Source of the DNA: Arthrobacter terrae
GTDB taxonomy: Bacteria > Actinomycetota > Actinomycetes > Actinomycetales > Micrococcaceae
NCBI RefSeq assembly: GCF_015708085.1
Contig: NZ_JADNYM010000008.1
Span: 121,145 to 185,144, forward strand
Reading direction: 5' to 3'
DNA: 64,000 nt
In this document: positions 51,415-59,770 of the stretch, piece by piece
Numbering within the stretch: position 1 is the first letter of the stretch
Layout of the letters: every line of letters starts with the position of its first letter
Position numbers and translations under genes: made by a program
The notes under the pieces: generated by a model
Database searches by the model: none
Told to the model about the DNA's origin: nothing
What the model saw: the letters and a program-made list of their open reading frames with translations, nothing else

Positions 51415-52033
51415 TGCCAGGCTGCGCCGGGCCATGGAGCCCGCCTTGGGACGGGCCGCCGCCCGGCTGGACCGGCCGTGGATCACTCCCGATAGGCTAA
51501 CGGCCTTAAACCTGGTTCTTGGCCTGGCCAGTGCGGCCCTGGCCGCCGGACAGTGGTGGCTGCCTGCCTTGGCCGCGTGGCTGTTGTGCCGGATCGCTGA
51601 CGGCCTCGACGGTCCGCTGGCCCGGCTGCGGAACCGCCGAACCGGGACCGCGGACACCGGCAGGGGCGGATTCTGGGACATCTGCGCCGACTTCGTCGTC
51701 TACGGCGCAACGGTGGTGGGCATGGCAATCGGCGCGGGCGCCGCGTTCGATGCGCCGTGGCTGCCGTTCCTGCTGGTCCTTTTTGCCTATTACATCAACG
51801 GCACGGCATTCCTTGCGTTTTCCTCCATTGCCGAAAAAGCCGGCCGCCAACTCCGGGACGGCCGGTCGCTGTCGTTCCTGCCCGGCCTGACCGAGGGCGC
51901 GGAGACCGTCGCCGTGCACAGCCTGTGGCTCATCGTCCCCGGTGCTGCGTGGCAAATTGCCGCTGTCTGGGCGCTGCTGGTCACAGCCAGTGCCGTCCAG
52001 CGGATCATCGCCGGTTACCGCTCCCTGCGGTGA
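51407..52033 (+). CDS. CDP-alcohol phosphatidyltransferase family protein (2)
   Basis: 208 residues from ATG 51407. ITPDRLTALNLVLGLASAAL is the typical first helix, and RIADGLDGPLARLRNRRTGT followed by GGFWDICAD gives the metal-binding DG..AR..G..D..D signature, with a longer gap between R and G than normal. Six hydrophobic segments. It could make a phospholipid head group from a CDP-activated lipid. Start overlaps the VTT stop; its own stop overlaps the convergent flavoprotein gene by 19 bases. Confidence 0.88.
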   Translation: MFDARLRRAMEPALGRAAARLDRPWITPDRLTALNLVLGLASAALAAGQWWLPALAAWLLCRIADGLDGPLARLRNRRTGTADTGRGGFWDICADFVVYGATVVGMAIGAGAAFDAPWLPFLLVLFAYYINGTAFLAFSSIAEKAGRQLRDGRSLSFLPGLTEGAETVAVHSLWLIVPGAAWQIAAVWALLVTASAVQRIIAGYRSLR

Positions 52034-53451
52034 AGGGCAGCGCTGTCCAGCCACCGGCGCCGCCCCCAGACCAAGGCCGCAGTGGCCCGCTCTATCAGGG
52101 GGGAAGCCAAGCGCTCCCTGGCATCGGCGACAGCGGCATTCCACACGCCGTCGCCGTAAGTCGGGTAGGGGTGCGTTGTTCCGGCAATGTCCGAGGTCGT
52201 CATCCCCTTCTGCACGGCCAAGGTCAGCTCGGCCAGGGATTCCCCGGCCCTGGGACCCACAATCGTGCCGCCGAGAATTTTCCCCCGCCGGTCAACGACC
52301 AGCCGGGTGAATCCGTCCGTGTTGTCCGCGGTCACGGCCCGGTCGACGTGGGTGTGCTGGACGGTCCGGACGCGGTGCGCCGAACCGCCGTCGGGCATGG
52401 AAAGCCCGACGGCGGCTACCTCCGGGGACGTGTAAGTTACCCGCGGCACGGTGGTGCTGACTCGTCGTTTGAGCCCAAGGACGGCGTTCGAGGCGGCTAC
52501 GGATCCATGGACGCCGGCCAGGTGGGTGAATTGCGGGTTGGCAGTCACATCCCCCGCGGCCCAGATGAGCGGGTTGCTGGTCCGCATCCGTGCATCGGTG
52601 ACGATGTGGCCGCCCGCATCCAGATCCACCCCGATCCGTTCCAGGCCAAGGCAAGTGGTCCGGGGGACGCGTCCGATGGCCAGCAGGACCGTGTCGGTGT
52701 CAATGGCCGTGCCGTTCCCGAAACGGATTCGGGTTCCTGTGCCCGTGCCCGTGCTGGCAGCGTTCTCAATGCTGGCGTGCTCCAGGACGCGGACGCCATC
52801 GGATTCGAGTACTTTTCTGACCAGATTGGTTGCGTCGGGGTCTTCCTTGGGAAGGATGCGGGAGCGGACCACCATGGTCACCTGTGATCCCAGGCGGGCA
52901 AAGGCCTGCCCGAGTTCACACGCGACCGGTCCGCCTCCAACGATTGCCAGCCGGGCCGGGAGGGCCTCCAGTTCCCAAACCGTCTCCGAAGTCACCACAA
53001 AGGCCGGATCCAATCCCGCGATGTCGACGGTTGCAGGCGCGCCGCCGGCGGCTACCAGCGCCTGCCGAAAGCGGATCTGCCCGCCGTTGACCTCGGCCAC
53101 ACCGGGCGCAAGGAATGTCAGGCTGCCATTGACGACTCCCACCCCGGCGGCTTCGAGCGCCGCCGGGGAATCAACGGGTTCAATGGTGCCGATCGCGGCG
53201 TGGATGCGTTCCCGCACGGCTGCGAAGTCCGGCCGATGCCCGGTCAGTTCCCGCATGGTGATGGCATGGTCGGCGGCGGAGAGGAGCGTCTTGGACGGGA
53301 CGCACCCGGTCCACAGGCAATCACCTCCTGTGCGGGCCTGCTCGACCAGCACGGTTCGAGCCCCAAACCCGGCCGCCGTCTTGGCGCCCACGATTCCTGC
53401 CGTGCCGCCACCGACAACGAGCAAGTCAACGGGTTGTTGCTTGTCTGTCAT
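52015..53451 (-). CDS. FAD-dependent disulfide reductase, mercuric reductase-like
   Basis: 478 residues from ATG 53451, behind GAGGAG. VDLLVVGGGTAGIVGAKTAA binds FAD and GGDCLWTGCVPSKTLLSAAD holds the two redox cysteines. RLAIVGGGPVACELGQAFAR is the NAD(P) motif. The C-terminal interface ends with GTTHPYPTYGDGVWNAAV, where the conserved His base is present. No N-terminal heavy-metal domain or C-terminal Cys pair of true MerA was seen, so mercury reduction is doubtful. Relatives are often encoded with TVP38-type proteins. Confidence 0.88.
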   Translation of the reverse strand: MTDKQQPVDLLVVGGGTAGIVGAKTAAGFGARTVLVEQARTGGDCLWTGCVPSKTLLSAADHAITMRELTGHRPDFAAVRERIHAAIGTIEPVDSPAALEAAGVGVVNGSLTFLAPGVAEVNGGQIRFRQALVAAGGAPATVDIAGLDPAFVVTSETVWELEALPARLAIVGGGPVACELGQAFARLGSQVTMVVRSRILPKEDPDATNLVRKVLESDGVRVLEHASIENAASTGTGTGTRIRFGNGTAIDTDTVLLAIGRVPRTTCLGLERIGVDLDAGGHIVTDARMRTSNPLIWAAGDVTANPQFTHLAGVHGSVAASNAVLGLKRRVSTTVPRVTYTSPEVAAVGLSMPDGGSAHRVRTVQHTHVDRAVTADNTDGFTRLVVDRRGKILGGTIVGPRAGESLAELTLAVQKGMTTSDIAGTTHPYPTYGDGVWNAAVADARERLASPLIERATAALVWGRRRWLDSAALHRRER

Positions 53452-53543
53452 GATGGACTCCTCTTGAGTGAGCTTGACTGCCGAACCCTGCGCCCGACGG
53501 TGCGGTCCGCTGCGACCGTGCCGCTGCCACAGCCGGTGCCGCA

Positions 53544-53583
53544 GAACGAACCAGAATGAACCAGAACGAACCGGAACGAACCG
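53544..53583. repeat. 10-bp tandem repeat, four units
   Basis: GAACGAACCR is repeated four times (53544-53583, one unit with GAATGAACCA) in the divergent space between the flavoprotein gene and the methyltransferase gene, just before the ribosome site of the latter. Confidence 0.85.
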
Positions 53584-53596
53584 GAAGGAGCCCACC

Positions 53597-54253
53597 TTGG
53601 GCGATAAATACACACGGTTTGCCCCGTTGTACGACCTGCTGTCGGGAGAATACCCTATCTATCATGCCGGACGGGTGCTTGGCGTCACTGCTCTTGGACC
53701 CCGTCAGGACCAGCAGGTACTGGACATCGGGTGCGGAACGGGGCTCAATTTCGCTCTGCTGCAGGAGCGTATCGGTACCGGTGGCACCATCGTCGGCATT
53801 GACCGCAGTGCCCAAATGCTCCGCCAAGCCCGCCGCCGGGCCATAGCCCGGCGCTGGGACAATGTCATCCTGGTTCAGGCGGATATGGTGCTTGAAGAGC
53901 CTGCTGCCCTTTCTGGGCGCATCGCGGCTGCAGGGGGAACTGAACTCTCGGACGCCGCACTGGCAACCTACTCGCTGTCGCTGATGGGTGATTGGAAAAG
54001 GGCCTGGGAAACCACGACGTCACTGCTGGGCACGGACGGCCGGATCGGCGTCGTAGACATGCAGGATCCCCAGGGTTGGGCGCGGTGGCTGGCTCCGCTT
54101 GCGAGGCTGGCCTGCGCGCTGGGAGGATCCGACATCCACGCCGCACCCTGGCGGGCCGTCGAAGAAGAGTGCGCCGACGTCATCCGGACCTCCGCGCGGG
54201 CCGGGCACCTCCAGATCCGGGCCGGAAAGACGGTGCCGGGCCGGACGATGTGA
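53597..54253 (+). CDS. class I SAM-dependent methyltransferase
   Basis: 218 residues from TTG 53597, six bases behind AAGGAG. KYTRFAPLYDLLSGEYPIYH starts the UbiE-like fold, and QQVLDIGCGTGLNFALLQER is the SAM-binding motif I, with GTIVGIDRSAQMLRQARRRA as motif II. The substrate is likely a lipid or quinone, judged by the UbiE likeness. In the same direction as the radical SAM gene, 135 bases before it. Confidence 0.85.
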   Translation: MGDKYTRFAPLYDLLSGEYPIYHAGRVLGVTALGPRQDQQVLDIGCGTGLNFALLQERIGTGGTIVGIDRSAQMLRQARRRAIARRWDNVILVQADMVLEEPAALSGRIAAAGGTELSDAALATYSLSLMGDWKRAWETTTSLLGTDGRIGVVDMQDPQGWARWLAPLARLACALGGSDIHAAPWRAVEEECADVIRTSARAGHLQIRAGKTVPGRTM

Positions 54254-54388
54254 CGCGAAACGATGCGGACCCGTGGACATGCCGCTTTTGGCCCTCACTC
54301 TGGTGGGCCACCCGGCGGCTGGGACTATTCTGGAGTTGGTGGCCGTACAGGTCCGGCCAGGATCCACAGAGTGATATAGAGGACCACC

Positions 54389-55855
54389 ATGAAGATCACA
54401 GCCCTCCTCCGAAGCCTGGAAATGGCGACCAGGCCGATTCAGCCCGAAAGCAGGAATGCCCTGGAGCGGCGCTGGGCGCAACTGCCGGAGCACGCCAAAA
54501 CCCCCGGCCAGCTGCTGGGCCGGGCCGCCGTCGGGTGCGAAGGCACGCACGGAGTCTTCCCCAAATGCAACCTCATCTGCTCACCCTGCTACCACTCAGC
54601 GGACGCGAACAAGGTCAGGATTGATGGCGACCACACCGTCAAAGGCGTCACCGAACAGATGCAGTACCTCCGCAGCGTGCGCGGCCCCCGTGCCCATGCG
54701 CAGCTGATCGGCGGGGAAGTCAGCCTGCTCCACGCCGGGGACCACGCCGCGGCGCTGTTGGCCATGCGTGCCAACGGCCGGGAACCGATGTCCATGACCC
54801 ACGGCGACTTCGACTACCAATACCTGCTCGACGTTGTACTGGGCCCGGACGGCAGGCCACGCTTTGACAGGGTCTCCTTCGCCGCCCACTTCGATTCATT
54901 GATGCGCGGACGCCGCGGCGCCGTGCGCCCCCACAACGAAGCCGAGCTCAACCCATTCCGGGCCCGGTTCGCCGAAATGTTCACCACCCTTAAACACGAT
55001 CACGGCATCCGTTCCTACATCGCCCACAATATGACCGTCACACCCGCCAACCTCGACCAGGTCACCGACGTGACCCGTGCCGTGCTGGAGATGCCCTATG
55101 ACATGCTCTCCTTCCAGCCAGCGGCCTACTTGGGCGATGACCGCAGGTGGTCCGGAGGATTCGAGGCCGTCTCCATCGACGCAGTGTGGTCCCGGATCGA
55201 GGCCGGGGCCGGACACGCCATCCCGTGGCAAGGCACCCAGTTCGGAGACCCGCGCTGCAACAGGACCGCCGTCACCGTCACCGCCGGGACCGGCAGCGCT
55301 GCCCTGCTGGACCCGCAGGACCCCCGCGACCTTGCGGCCCGGGACAGAGTCCTGGCGCACTTCGGCGGCATGATTTTCGGCGGTATTCCCGCCTGGATTG
55401 TGGCCACGAAAATCCTGCGGGCGCTCCTGTCCCACCCGGGCGATGTGCCCCACCTTCTCGCCTTCGCCCAGCGCCTGGCGCGCCGGGTGGGCGGCCTACG
55501 GACCGTGGCCGCTGCGGCCTGGAAGCGCCGGCTGTCCTTCAGGACGTTTGTGGTGCACAACTTCATGGATGCCGCCGACGTTGCCCCGGCCTGGGCACTG
55601 ATGGAGCAGGGCGTGGCGAGCGAGGATCCGAAAATCAGGGAAACGCAGGAACGCCTCGGCGCCTGCATGTACACGATGAGCCACCCGGAGACCGGGGCGC
55701 TGGTGCCCGCCTGTGTCCAGCATTCTGTCCTGGATGCCGGGGAAAATGCCGGACTGCGCAAAATGCTCCCCATCAGAGCACTCACGCACCCTCCGGCGGC
55801 AGACGCGGATGCGCACCGCCCGGTTTCGGCCACCGGCCCGATGACATTGCCGTAA
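54389..55855 (+). CDS. radical SAM protein of unknown function
   Basis: 488 residues. GVFPKCNLICSPCYHSADAN carries the CxxxCxxC cluster motif near residue 57-64. AQLIGGEVSLLHAGDHAAAL follows as the second strand with Gly/Glu for SAM contact. The C-terminal 200 residues (FGGMIFGGIPAWIVATKILR, FVVHNFMDAADVAPAWALME, LVPACVQHSVLD) have no known fold. No SPASM-type Cys cluster was clear. It belongs to the lipid-like gene set. Confidence 0.85.
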   Translation: MKITALLRSLEMATRPIQPESRNALERRWAQLPEHAKTPGQLLGRAAVGCEGTHGVFPKCNLICSPCYHSADANKVRIDGDHTVKGVTEQMQYLRSVRGPRAHAQLIGGEVSLLHAGDHAAALLAMRANGREPMSMTHGDFDYQYLLDVVLGPDGRPRFDRVSFAAHFDSLMRGRRGAVRPHNEAELNPFRARFAEMFTTLKHDHGIRSYIAHNMTVTPANLDQVTDVTRAVLEMPYDMLSFQPAAYLGDDRRWSGGFEAVSIDAVWSRIEAGAGHAIPWQGTQFGDPRCNRTAVTVTAGTGSAALLDPQDPRDLAARDRVLAHFGGMIFGGIPAWIVATKILRALLSHPGDVPHLLAFAQRLARRVGGLRTVAAAAWKRRLSFRTFVVHNFMDAADVAPAWALMEQGVASEDPKIRETQERLGACMYTMSHPETGALVPACVQHSVLDAGENAGLRKMLPIRALTHPPAADADAHRPVSATGPMTLP

Positions 55856-55899
55856 TGACCCTACCGCGGGCAATTTGGCGCTGCCCTGATCCACTGCGC

Positions 55900-55949
55900 C
55901 ACCGCAGTCACCGCAGTCACCGCAGTCACCGCAGTCACCGCAGTCACCG
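55900..55949. repeat. 9-bp tandem repeat CACCGCAGT
   Basis: CACCGCAGT is repeated 5.6 times (55900-55949) without change. It fills the gap between the radical SAM stop and the convergent methyltransferase stop. Confidence 0.92.
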
Positions 55950-55951
55950 GA

Positions 55952-56449
55952 TCAGAGCTTTGCCTCCCGTGCCAGCAGGCTTTCCTTCACCGTAAGACCC
56001 CAACGAAAACCACCCAGCGTCCCGTCCGTGCGGACCACCCGGTGGCAGGGCACGAACAGCGCCGCAGCATTGAAGGCACAGGCACTGGCCGCGGCCCGGA
56101 TCGCCGCCGGATTACCCGCCAGCAGCGCATATTCGGTGTAGCTCACGGGCTTCCCGGGCGAAACCGTACGCAGGACATCCCACGCGTGAGCGCGGAACGG
56201 CCCCGATTTCTGCCGGACCGGCACCTGCATGATGTAGCAGGTTTGCCCGTCGTAGTATGCGGTGACGGCATCGGAGATGGCGCCAAGGGACGCTACTGCG
56301 GTGTAGCCGGTGGGACGCAGTGTCGGGTGAATCTGGCCGGTCAAGTCGGACAGCTCCGCGGTCCAGCCGGCCGACAGCACGGAGCCATCGGCGGCAATGA
56401 TCGTGAAGGGTCCGTCCGGTGTGCTCATAGTCAGGGTTTCGGCGATCAT
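55952..56449 (-). CDS. ogt: methylated-DNA--protein-cysteine methyltransferase
   Basis: 165 residues. The active site VPCHRVVRTDGTLGGFRWGL has the acceptor Cys in PCHR, and PVSYTEYALLAGNPAAIRAA is the helix-turn-helix DNA-binding part. It repairs O6-methylguanine by irreversible methyl transfer. Start ATG 56449 overlaps the stop of the upstream Ada-AlkA gene (ATGA), so both are probably one operon. Confidence 0.93.
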   Translation of the reverse strand: MIAETLTMSTPDGPFTIIAADGSVLSAGWTAELSDLTGQIHPTLRPTGYTAVASLGAISDAVTAYYDGQTCYIMQVPVRQKSGPFRAHAWDVLRTVSPGKPVSYTEYALLAGNPAAIRAAASACAFNAAALFVPCHRVVRTDGTLGGFRWGLTVKESLLAREAKL

Positions 56450-58038
56450 TGTGATGTCCTCTCAGCGCGTGTGTTTGCAGAAGTTGTTGCAGGAGCTGAT
56501 GTAATGGGTCCTTTGGCTGCGGTACGCCAGAGGTGCATTGTGGCATAGGAACGCCAGGGGCTAAAGCGCGCGGCATAGCCGGTCAGCGCCGGCGCACCGA
56601 TCTTCGCCGCCGGGCCCGTACCGACCGTGCTTTCCGGTCCTCCCGTCCCGACCGTGCTTTCGCATAACCTGGCGAAGCCGTTGCGGACGGCGGCGTCATT
56701 GGCCAGAAAGATGTCCGGCGCCCCGAGCACCCGCATGGCAACGTAGCCAACCGTCCACGGACCAATCCCGGGCAGCGGCAAAAGCTTGGCGCTCAGCGAG
56801 GTCAGGTCATCTTCAACTCCAATGCTCAACCCGCCGCTGGCCAGCATTCCGGCGACAGCGCAGACTGATTCGATCCGTTTGCGGGGCCCGCGTAGAATCC
56901 CGGGACCGTGTTCGGCAATCAGCTCCGGCGTGGGGAAATGCCGCACTAACGTCTCCGACGGCGTCCGGCCGGGAAGTCCGACGACGGCCAGCTGGTTGAG
57001 CGCGGTGCGTGCGGCTGCAACGGTAATCTGCTGGCCGATCATGGCCCGGATCAGAATTTCGCCGGCATCCAGTGCGCCGGGCAAGCGAATACCGGGCACC
57101 ACCGCGACGCGGCGGCCCATGCCGGGGTCCGCGCCCAACACAGCATCTATCCCGGCAGGGTCAGCATCGAGGTCGAAGAGCCGGCGCACGCGGCTGAGCA
57201 GGGCCGGCAGGTCACGCAGATCCTCCAACCGTGCGGCGAGCTCCAGCGCAGTCCCCGTCCAGCGCAGCTCAAACCAACCGTGCCCGCAGGGCAGGGCCAA
57301 GGCCCGGGCATAGTGACTTGCGTCCCCCTCCTCGACGCCCAGCACTGAACGCGCGGCCAGGAACGCGAAGATCCCCGGGTCGAACGGTTCCCTGAACGGC
57401 AACGTCAGGGACAGTTCGACCGGTGCGCCCGGCACTGATCCTCGAGCTGCACAGCCACCCGATGGAACGCGCGGATACCGTTGCTGCCCCCGTGTCCGCA
57501 GCGCCGTTGGAGTCATCGAAAATACCTCCGCAATCGTTTCATTAAACTGGCGGACGCTGTTGAAGCCCGCAGCGAAGGCAATATCGGCGGACTTAATGTC
57601 CGTAGCCGTCAGCAGCGTGCGGGCGGTCTGGGCGCGGCCGGCCCGGGCCAGCGCCAGCGGTCCCGCGCCCAGCTCGGCGGTCATGATCCTGTTCAGCTGT
57701 CGGCTGGAGTAGCCCAGGCGAGCGGATAGTTCCGGCACGCCCCCGCGGTCCATGACGCCGTCGGCAATTAAGCGCATGGCGCGTGCGGCCACGTCGGAGT
57801 GGACGTTCCAGTCCGGACTGCCGGGGACTGCCTCGGGCAAACAGCGTCTGCAGGCGCGATACCCGGCCTCGTGGGCTGCAGCCGAGGTTCGGAAGAAGGA
57901 AACATTGGCCGGCTTAGGCGTCCTGGCGGGGCAGGAGGGGCGACAATAGATGCCGGTGGTGCGCACCGCAGTGAAGAACTGACCGTCGAAGCGGGCGTCC
58001 CGGGATTCGATCACCCGGTACTGCTGCGAAAAGTCCAT
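56446..58038 (-). CDS. alkA: Ada-type regulator / AlkA DNA-3-methyladenine glycosylase
   Basis: 530 residues from ATG 58038. An N-terminal Ada zinc domain (VRTTGIYCRPSCPARTPKPA with Cys for methyl transfer, YRACRRCLPE), an AraC-type helix-turn-helix (LGYSSRQLNRIMTAELGAGP) and a C-terminal AlkA glycosylase with LPGIGPWTVGYVAMRVLGAP and the catalytic Asp in FLANDAAVR. A 27-base tandem repeat near 56621-56661 encodes STVGTG twice. The fused form is common in actinobacteria. It both senses and repairs alkylated DNA. Frame is open to 58368 but the upstream part is not native. Confidence 0.92.
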   Translation of the reverse strand: MDFSQQYRVIESRDARFDGQFFTAVRTTGIYCRPSCPARTPKPANVSFFRTSAAAHEAGYRACRRCLPEAVPGSPDWNVHSDVAARAMRLIADGVMDRGGVPELSARLGYSSRQLNRIMTAELGAGPLALARAGRAQTARTLLTATDIKSADIAFAAGFNSVRQFNETIAEVFSMTPTALRTRGQQRYPRVPSGGCAARGSVPGAPVELSLTLPFREPFDPGIFAFLAARSVLGVEEGDASHYARALALPCGHGWFELRWTGTALELAARLEDLRDLPALLSRVRRLFDLDADPAGIDAVLGADPGMGRRVAVVPGIRLPGALDAGEILIRAMIGQQITVAAARTALNQLAVVGLPGRTPSETLVRHFPTPELIAEHGPGILRGPRKRIESVCAVAGMLASGGLSIGVEDDLTSLSAKLLPLPGIGPWTVGYVAMRVLGAPDIFLANDAAVRNGFARLCESTVGTGGPESTVGTGPAAKIGAPALTGYAARFSPWRSYATMHLWRTAAKGPITSAPATTSANTRAERTSQ

Positions 58039-58157
58039 GACTCCATGTTCGCAGGGATCGACAGGCTCTGCTCGCGGAAATCGGACATGACGGTAAAGCC
58101 GGTTACCGTGGCCTCCGCGACTCGTCCCGCCGAACGGGGGACTGCTACGGTTTTGCC

Positions 58158-58805
58158 ATGACTGCCGAATCCAATCTGCTGGAACTGCTCCAGCAGCCCT
58201 CCGTCGTTGTTGCACCCCGGCTGCTCGGTGCTGTCGTCCGGCATCGAACAGCCGAGGGCACAGTCGGCGTCCGACTGACAGAGCTGGAGGCGTACATGGG
58301 GCCAGCGGACTCTCCGGCCCCGGATCCGGGTTCGCACAGCTACCGCGGCCAGACGCCGAGGAACACATCCATGTTCGGACCGGCCGGGCACTTCTACGTC
58401 TATTTCACCTACGGCATGCACTATTGCGCCAATCTGGTGTGCTCACCGGCCGGTACGTCCTCCGGCTGCCTGATGCGGGCCGGGGAAGTTGTGGAGGGGC
58501 ACGAGCTGGCACGGAGCCGACGGACGGCTGCGCGTAAGGACAGGGAGCTGGCGCAGGGCCCGGCAAGGCTGGCCTCGGCATTGGCGATGGATCTGAGCCA
58601 CAATGGCCACTGGGCTCTTGGCGGCGATTTCATTATCGAATTAGGGCAGGCAGTGGAGCCGGACGATATTCTTACCGGGCCCCGGGTCGGGTTGAGCGGG
58701 CCCGGCGGATCGGCCGATTACCCGTGGCGGTTCTGGATTGCGGCCGATCCAACCGTTTCCCGGTACAAGCCCGCTGTAGTGCGAAAACGGCCTGCTGTTC
58801 CATAA
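58158..58805 (+). CDS. DNA-3-methyladenine glycosylase (AAG/MPG type)
   Basis: 215 residues. VVVAPRLLGAVVRHRT, VRLTELEAYMGPADSPAPDP, TPRNTSMFGPAGHFYVYFTY and GMHYCANLV match the AAG fold with its Glu and Tyr active site; LAQGPARLASALAMDLSHNG follows. It removes 3-methyladenine and other alkylated bases. Divergent from the Ada-AlkA gene, 119 bases away, so methyl-Ada may activate both. Confidence 0.93.
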   Translation: MTAESNLLELLQQPSVVVAPRLLGAVVRHRTAEGTVGVRLTELEAYMGPADSPAPDPGSHSYRGQTPRNTSMFGPAGHFYVYFTYGMHYCANLVCSPAGTSSGCLMRAGEVVEGHELARSRRTAARKDRELAQGPARLASALAMDLSHNGHWALGGDFIIELGQAVEPDDILTGPRVGLSGPGGSADYPWRFWIAADPTVSRYKPAVVRKRPAVP

Positions 58806-58903
58806 CCGCCGGGCGGGTGCACTTAACGCACACGCGGCAGCTGCACCGACAGCTGCACCGGCACCGGTGGCGAAAGGGTCCGCCCCGTTCTTGAGGCCGG
58901 AAT

Positions 58904-58975
58904 CGGCGAAACGTCACTAAGTGCCGCTATAACGGGCCGATGACGGCTGTGACGGCACTTAGCGACCTTTCGCCG
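58904..58975. repeat. 23-bp inverted repeat between mpg and apt
   Basis: The arm at 58904-58926 (CGGCGAAACGTCACTAAGTG + CCG) is complementary to 58953-58975 with two mismatches. The 26-base loop lies between. No gene was found from 58806 to 59073. Confidence 0.75.
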
Positions 58976-59073
58976 CCGTCCGGGGTTTTCCACAGGACGG
59001 CGCGCCGGGGGAGAAGGCGCGATCGCGGACGCTCTATGCCGGCTTCCTTCAGCGATGCGGGTACCGTGGAGAA

Positions 59074-59646
59074 GTGACTTCTGCCGCCTCTGCCGTACCC
59101 GCCCCGCGCACGAAACCTCGCCGCGAAGGGGTTGAATCCATCATCTCGCGGCTGACCAAGACTGTGCCGGATTATCCGCAGCCGGGGATTTCCTTCAAGG
59201 ACCTGACACCGGTTTTTGCGGACGGACCTGCCCTCCATGCGCTGGTTCAGGCGCTGGTGGAGCCATTTGCGGGCCAGTTCGATGCCGTGGCCGGCGTTGA
59301 AGCGCGCGGCTTCCTGCTGGCGGCTGCAGCGGCTTATGCCACGGGAACGGGCGTCATTACGGTCCGCAAGGCGGGAAAGCTGCCACGGGAGGTTTACCGG
59401 GAGGAATATGTACTGGAGTACGGCCGGGCCGCGCTGGAGCTGCACAAGGGCGATGTTCCGGCAGGTAGCCGCGTGCTGATTCTTGACGACGTACTGGCCA
59501 CCGGAGGAACACTTTCCGCTGCCGCCAAGCTGTTTGAACGTGCCGGCGTGCATGTGGCGGGTTTCGGCGTCGTGCTTGAGCTTGGGGAACTACGTGGCCG
59601 GGCGGCGCTGGCGGGCCACCGGGTGCGTTCGCTGATGCGGCTTTAG
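59074..59646 (+). CDS. apt: adenine phosphoribosyltransferase
   Basis: 190 residues from a GTG. Salvages adenine with PRPP to AMP. IISRLTKTVPDYPQPGISFK is the adenine side, VAGVEARGFLLAAAAAYATG the hood, and VLILDDVLATGGTLSAAAKL the PRPP motif. The first 20 residues are an extra Ala/Pro/Arg-rich tail. Alone on the plus strand. Confidence 0.95.
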   Translation: MTSAASAVPAPRTKPRREGVESIISRLTKTVPDYPQPGISFKDLTPVFADGPALHALVQALVEPFAGQFDAVAGVEARGFLLAAAAAYATGTGVITVRKAGKLPREVYREEYVLEYGRAALELHKGDVPAGSRVLILDDVLATGGTLSAAAKLFERAGVHVAGFGVVLELGELRGRAALAGHRVRSLMRL

Positions 59647-59770
59647 CCGCTCCGCCGTCCGGTTCGACGCCGTGTGTCTCGAGTGCGAAGCCGCGCCGTC
59701 CGACGCGCAGGCTCGCGTATGATGCGGGTTTGAGACAGGTGCCCTATGAGAAACGGGAAATACCGGTAGA

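Noticed and set aside
52015..53451. True mercuric reductase MerA
   Set aside because: The N-terminal metal-binding domain and the C-terminal Cys pair are absent and no mer genes lie nearby.
55900..55949. Possible CRISPR-like repeat array
   Set aside because: Units are 9 bases and contiguous without spacers; this is a microsatellite. No cas gene is near.
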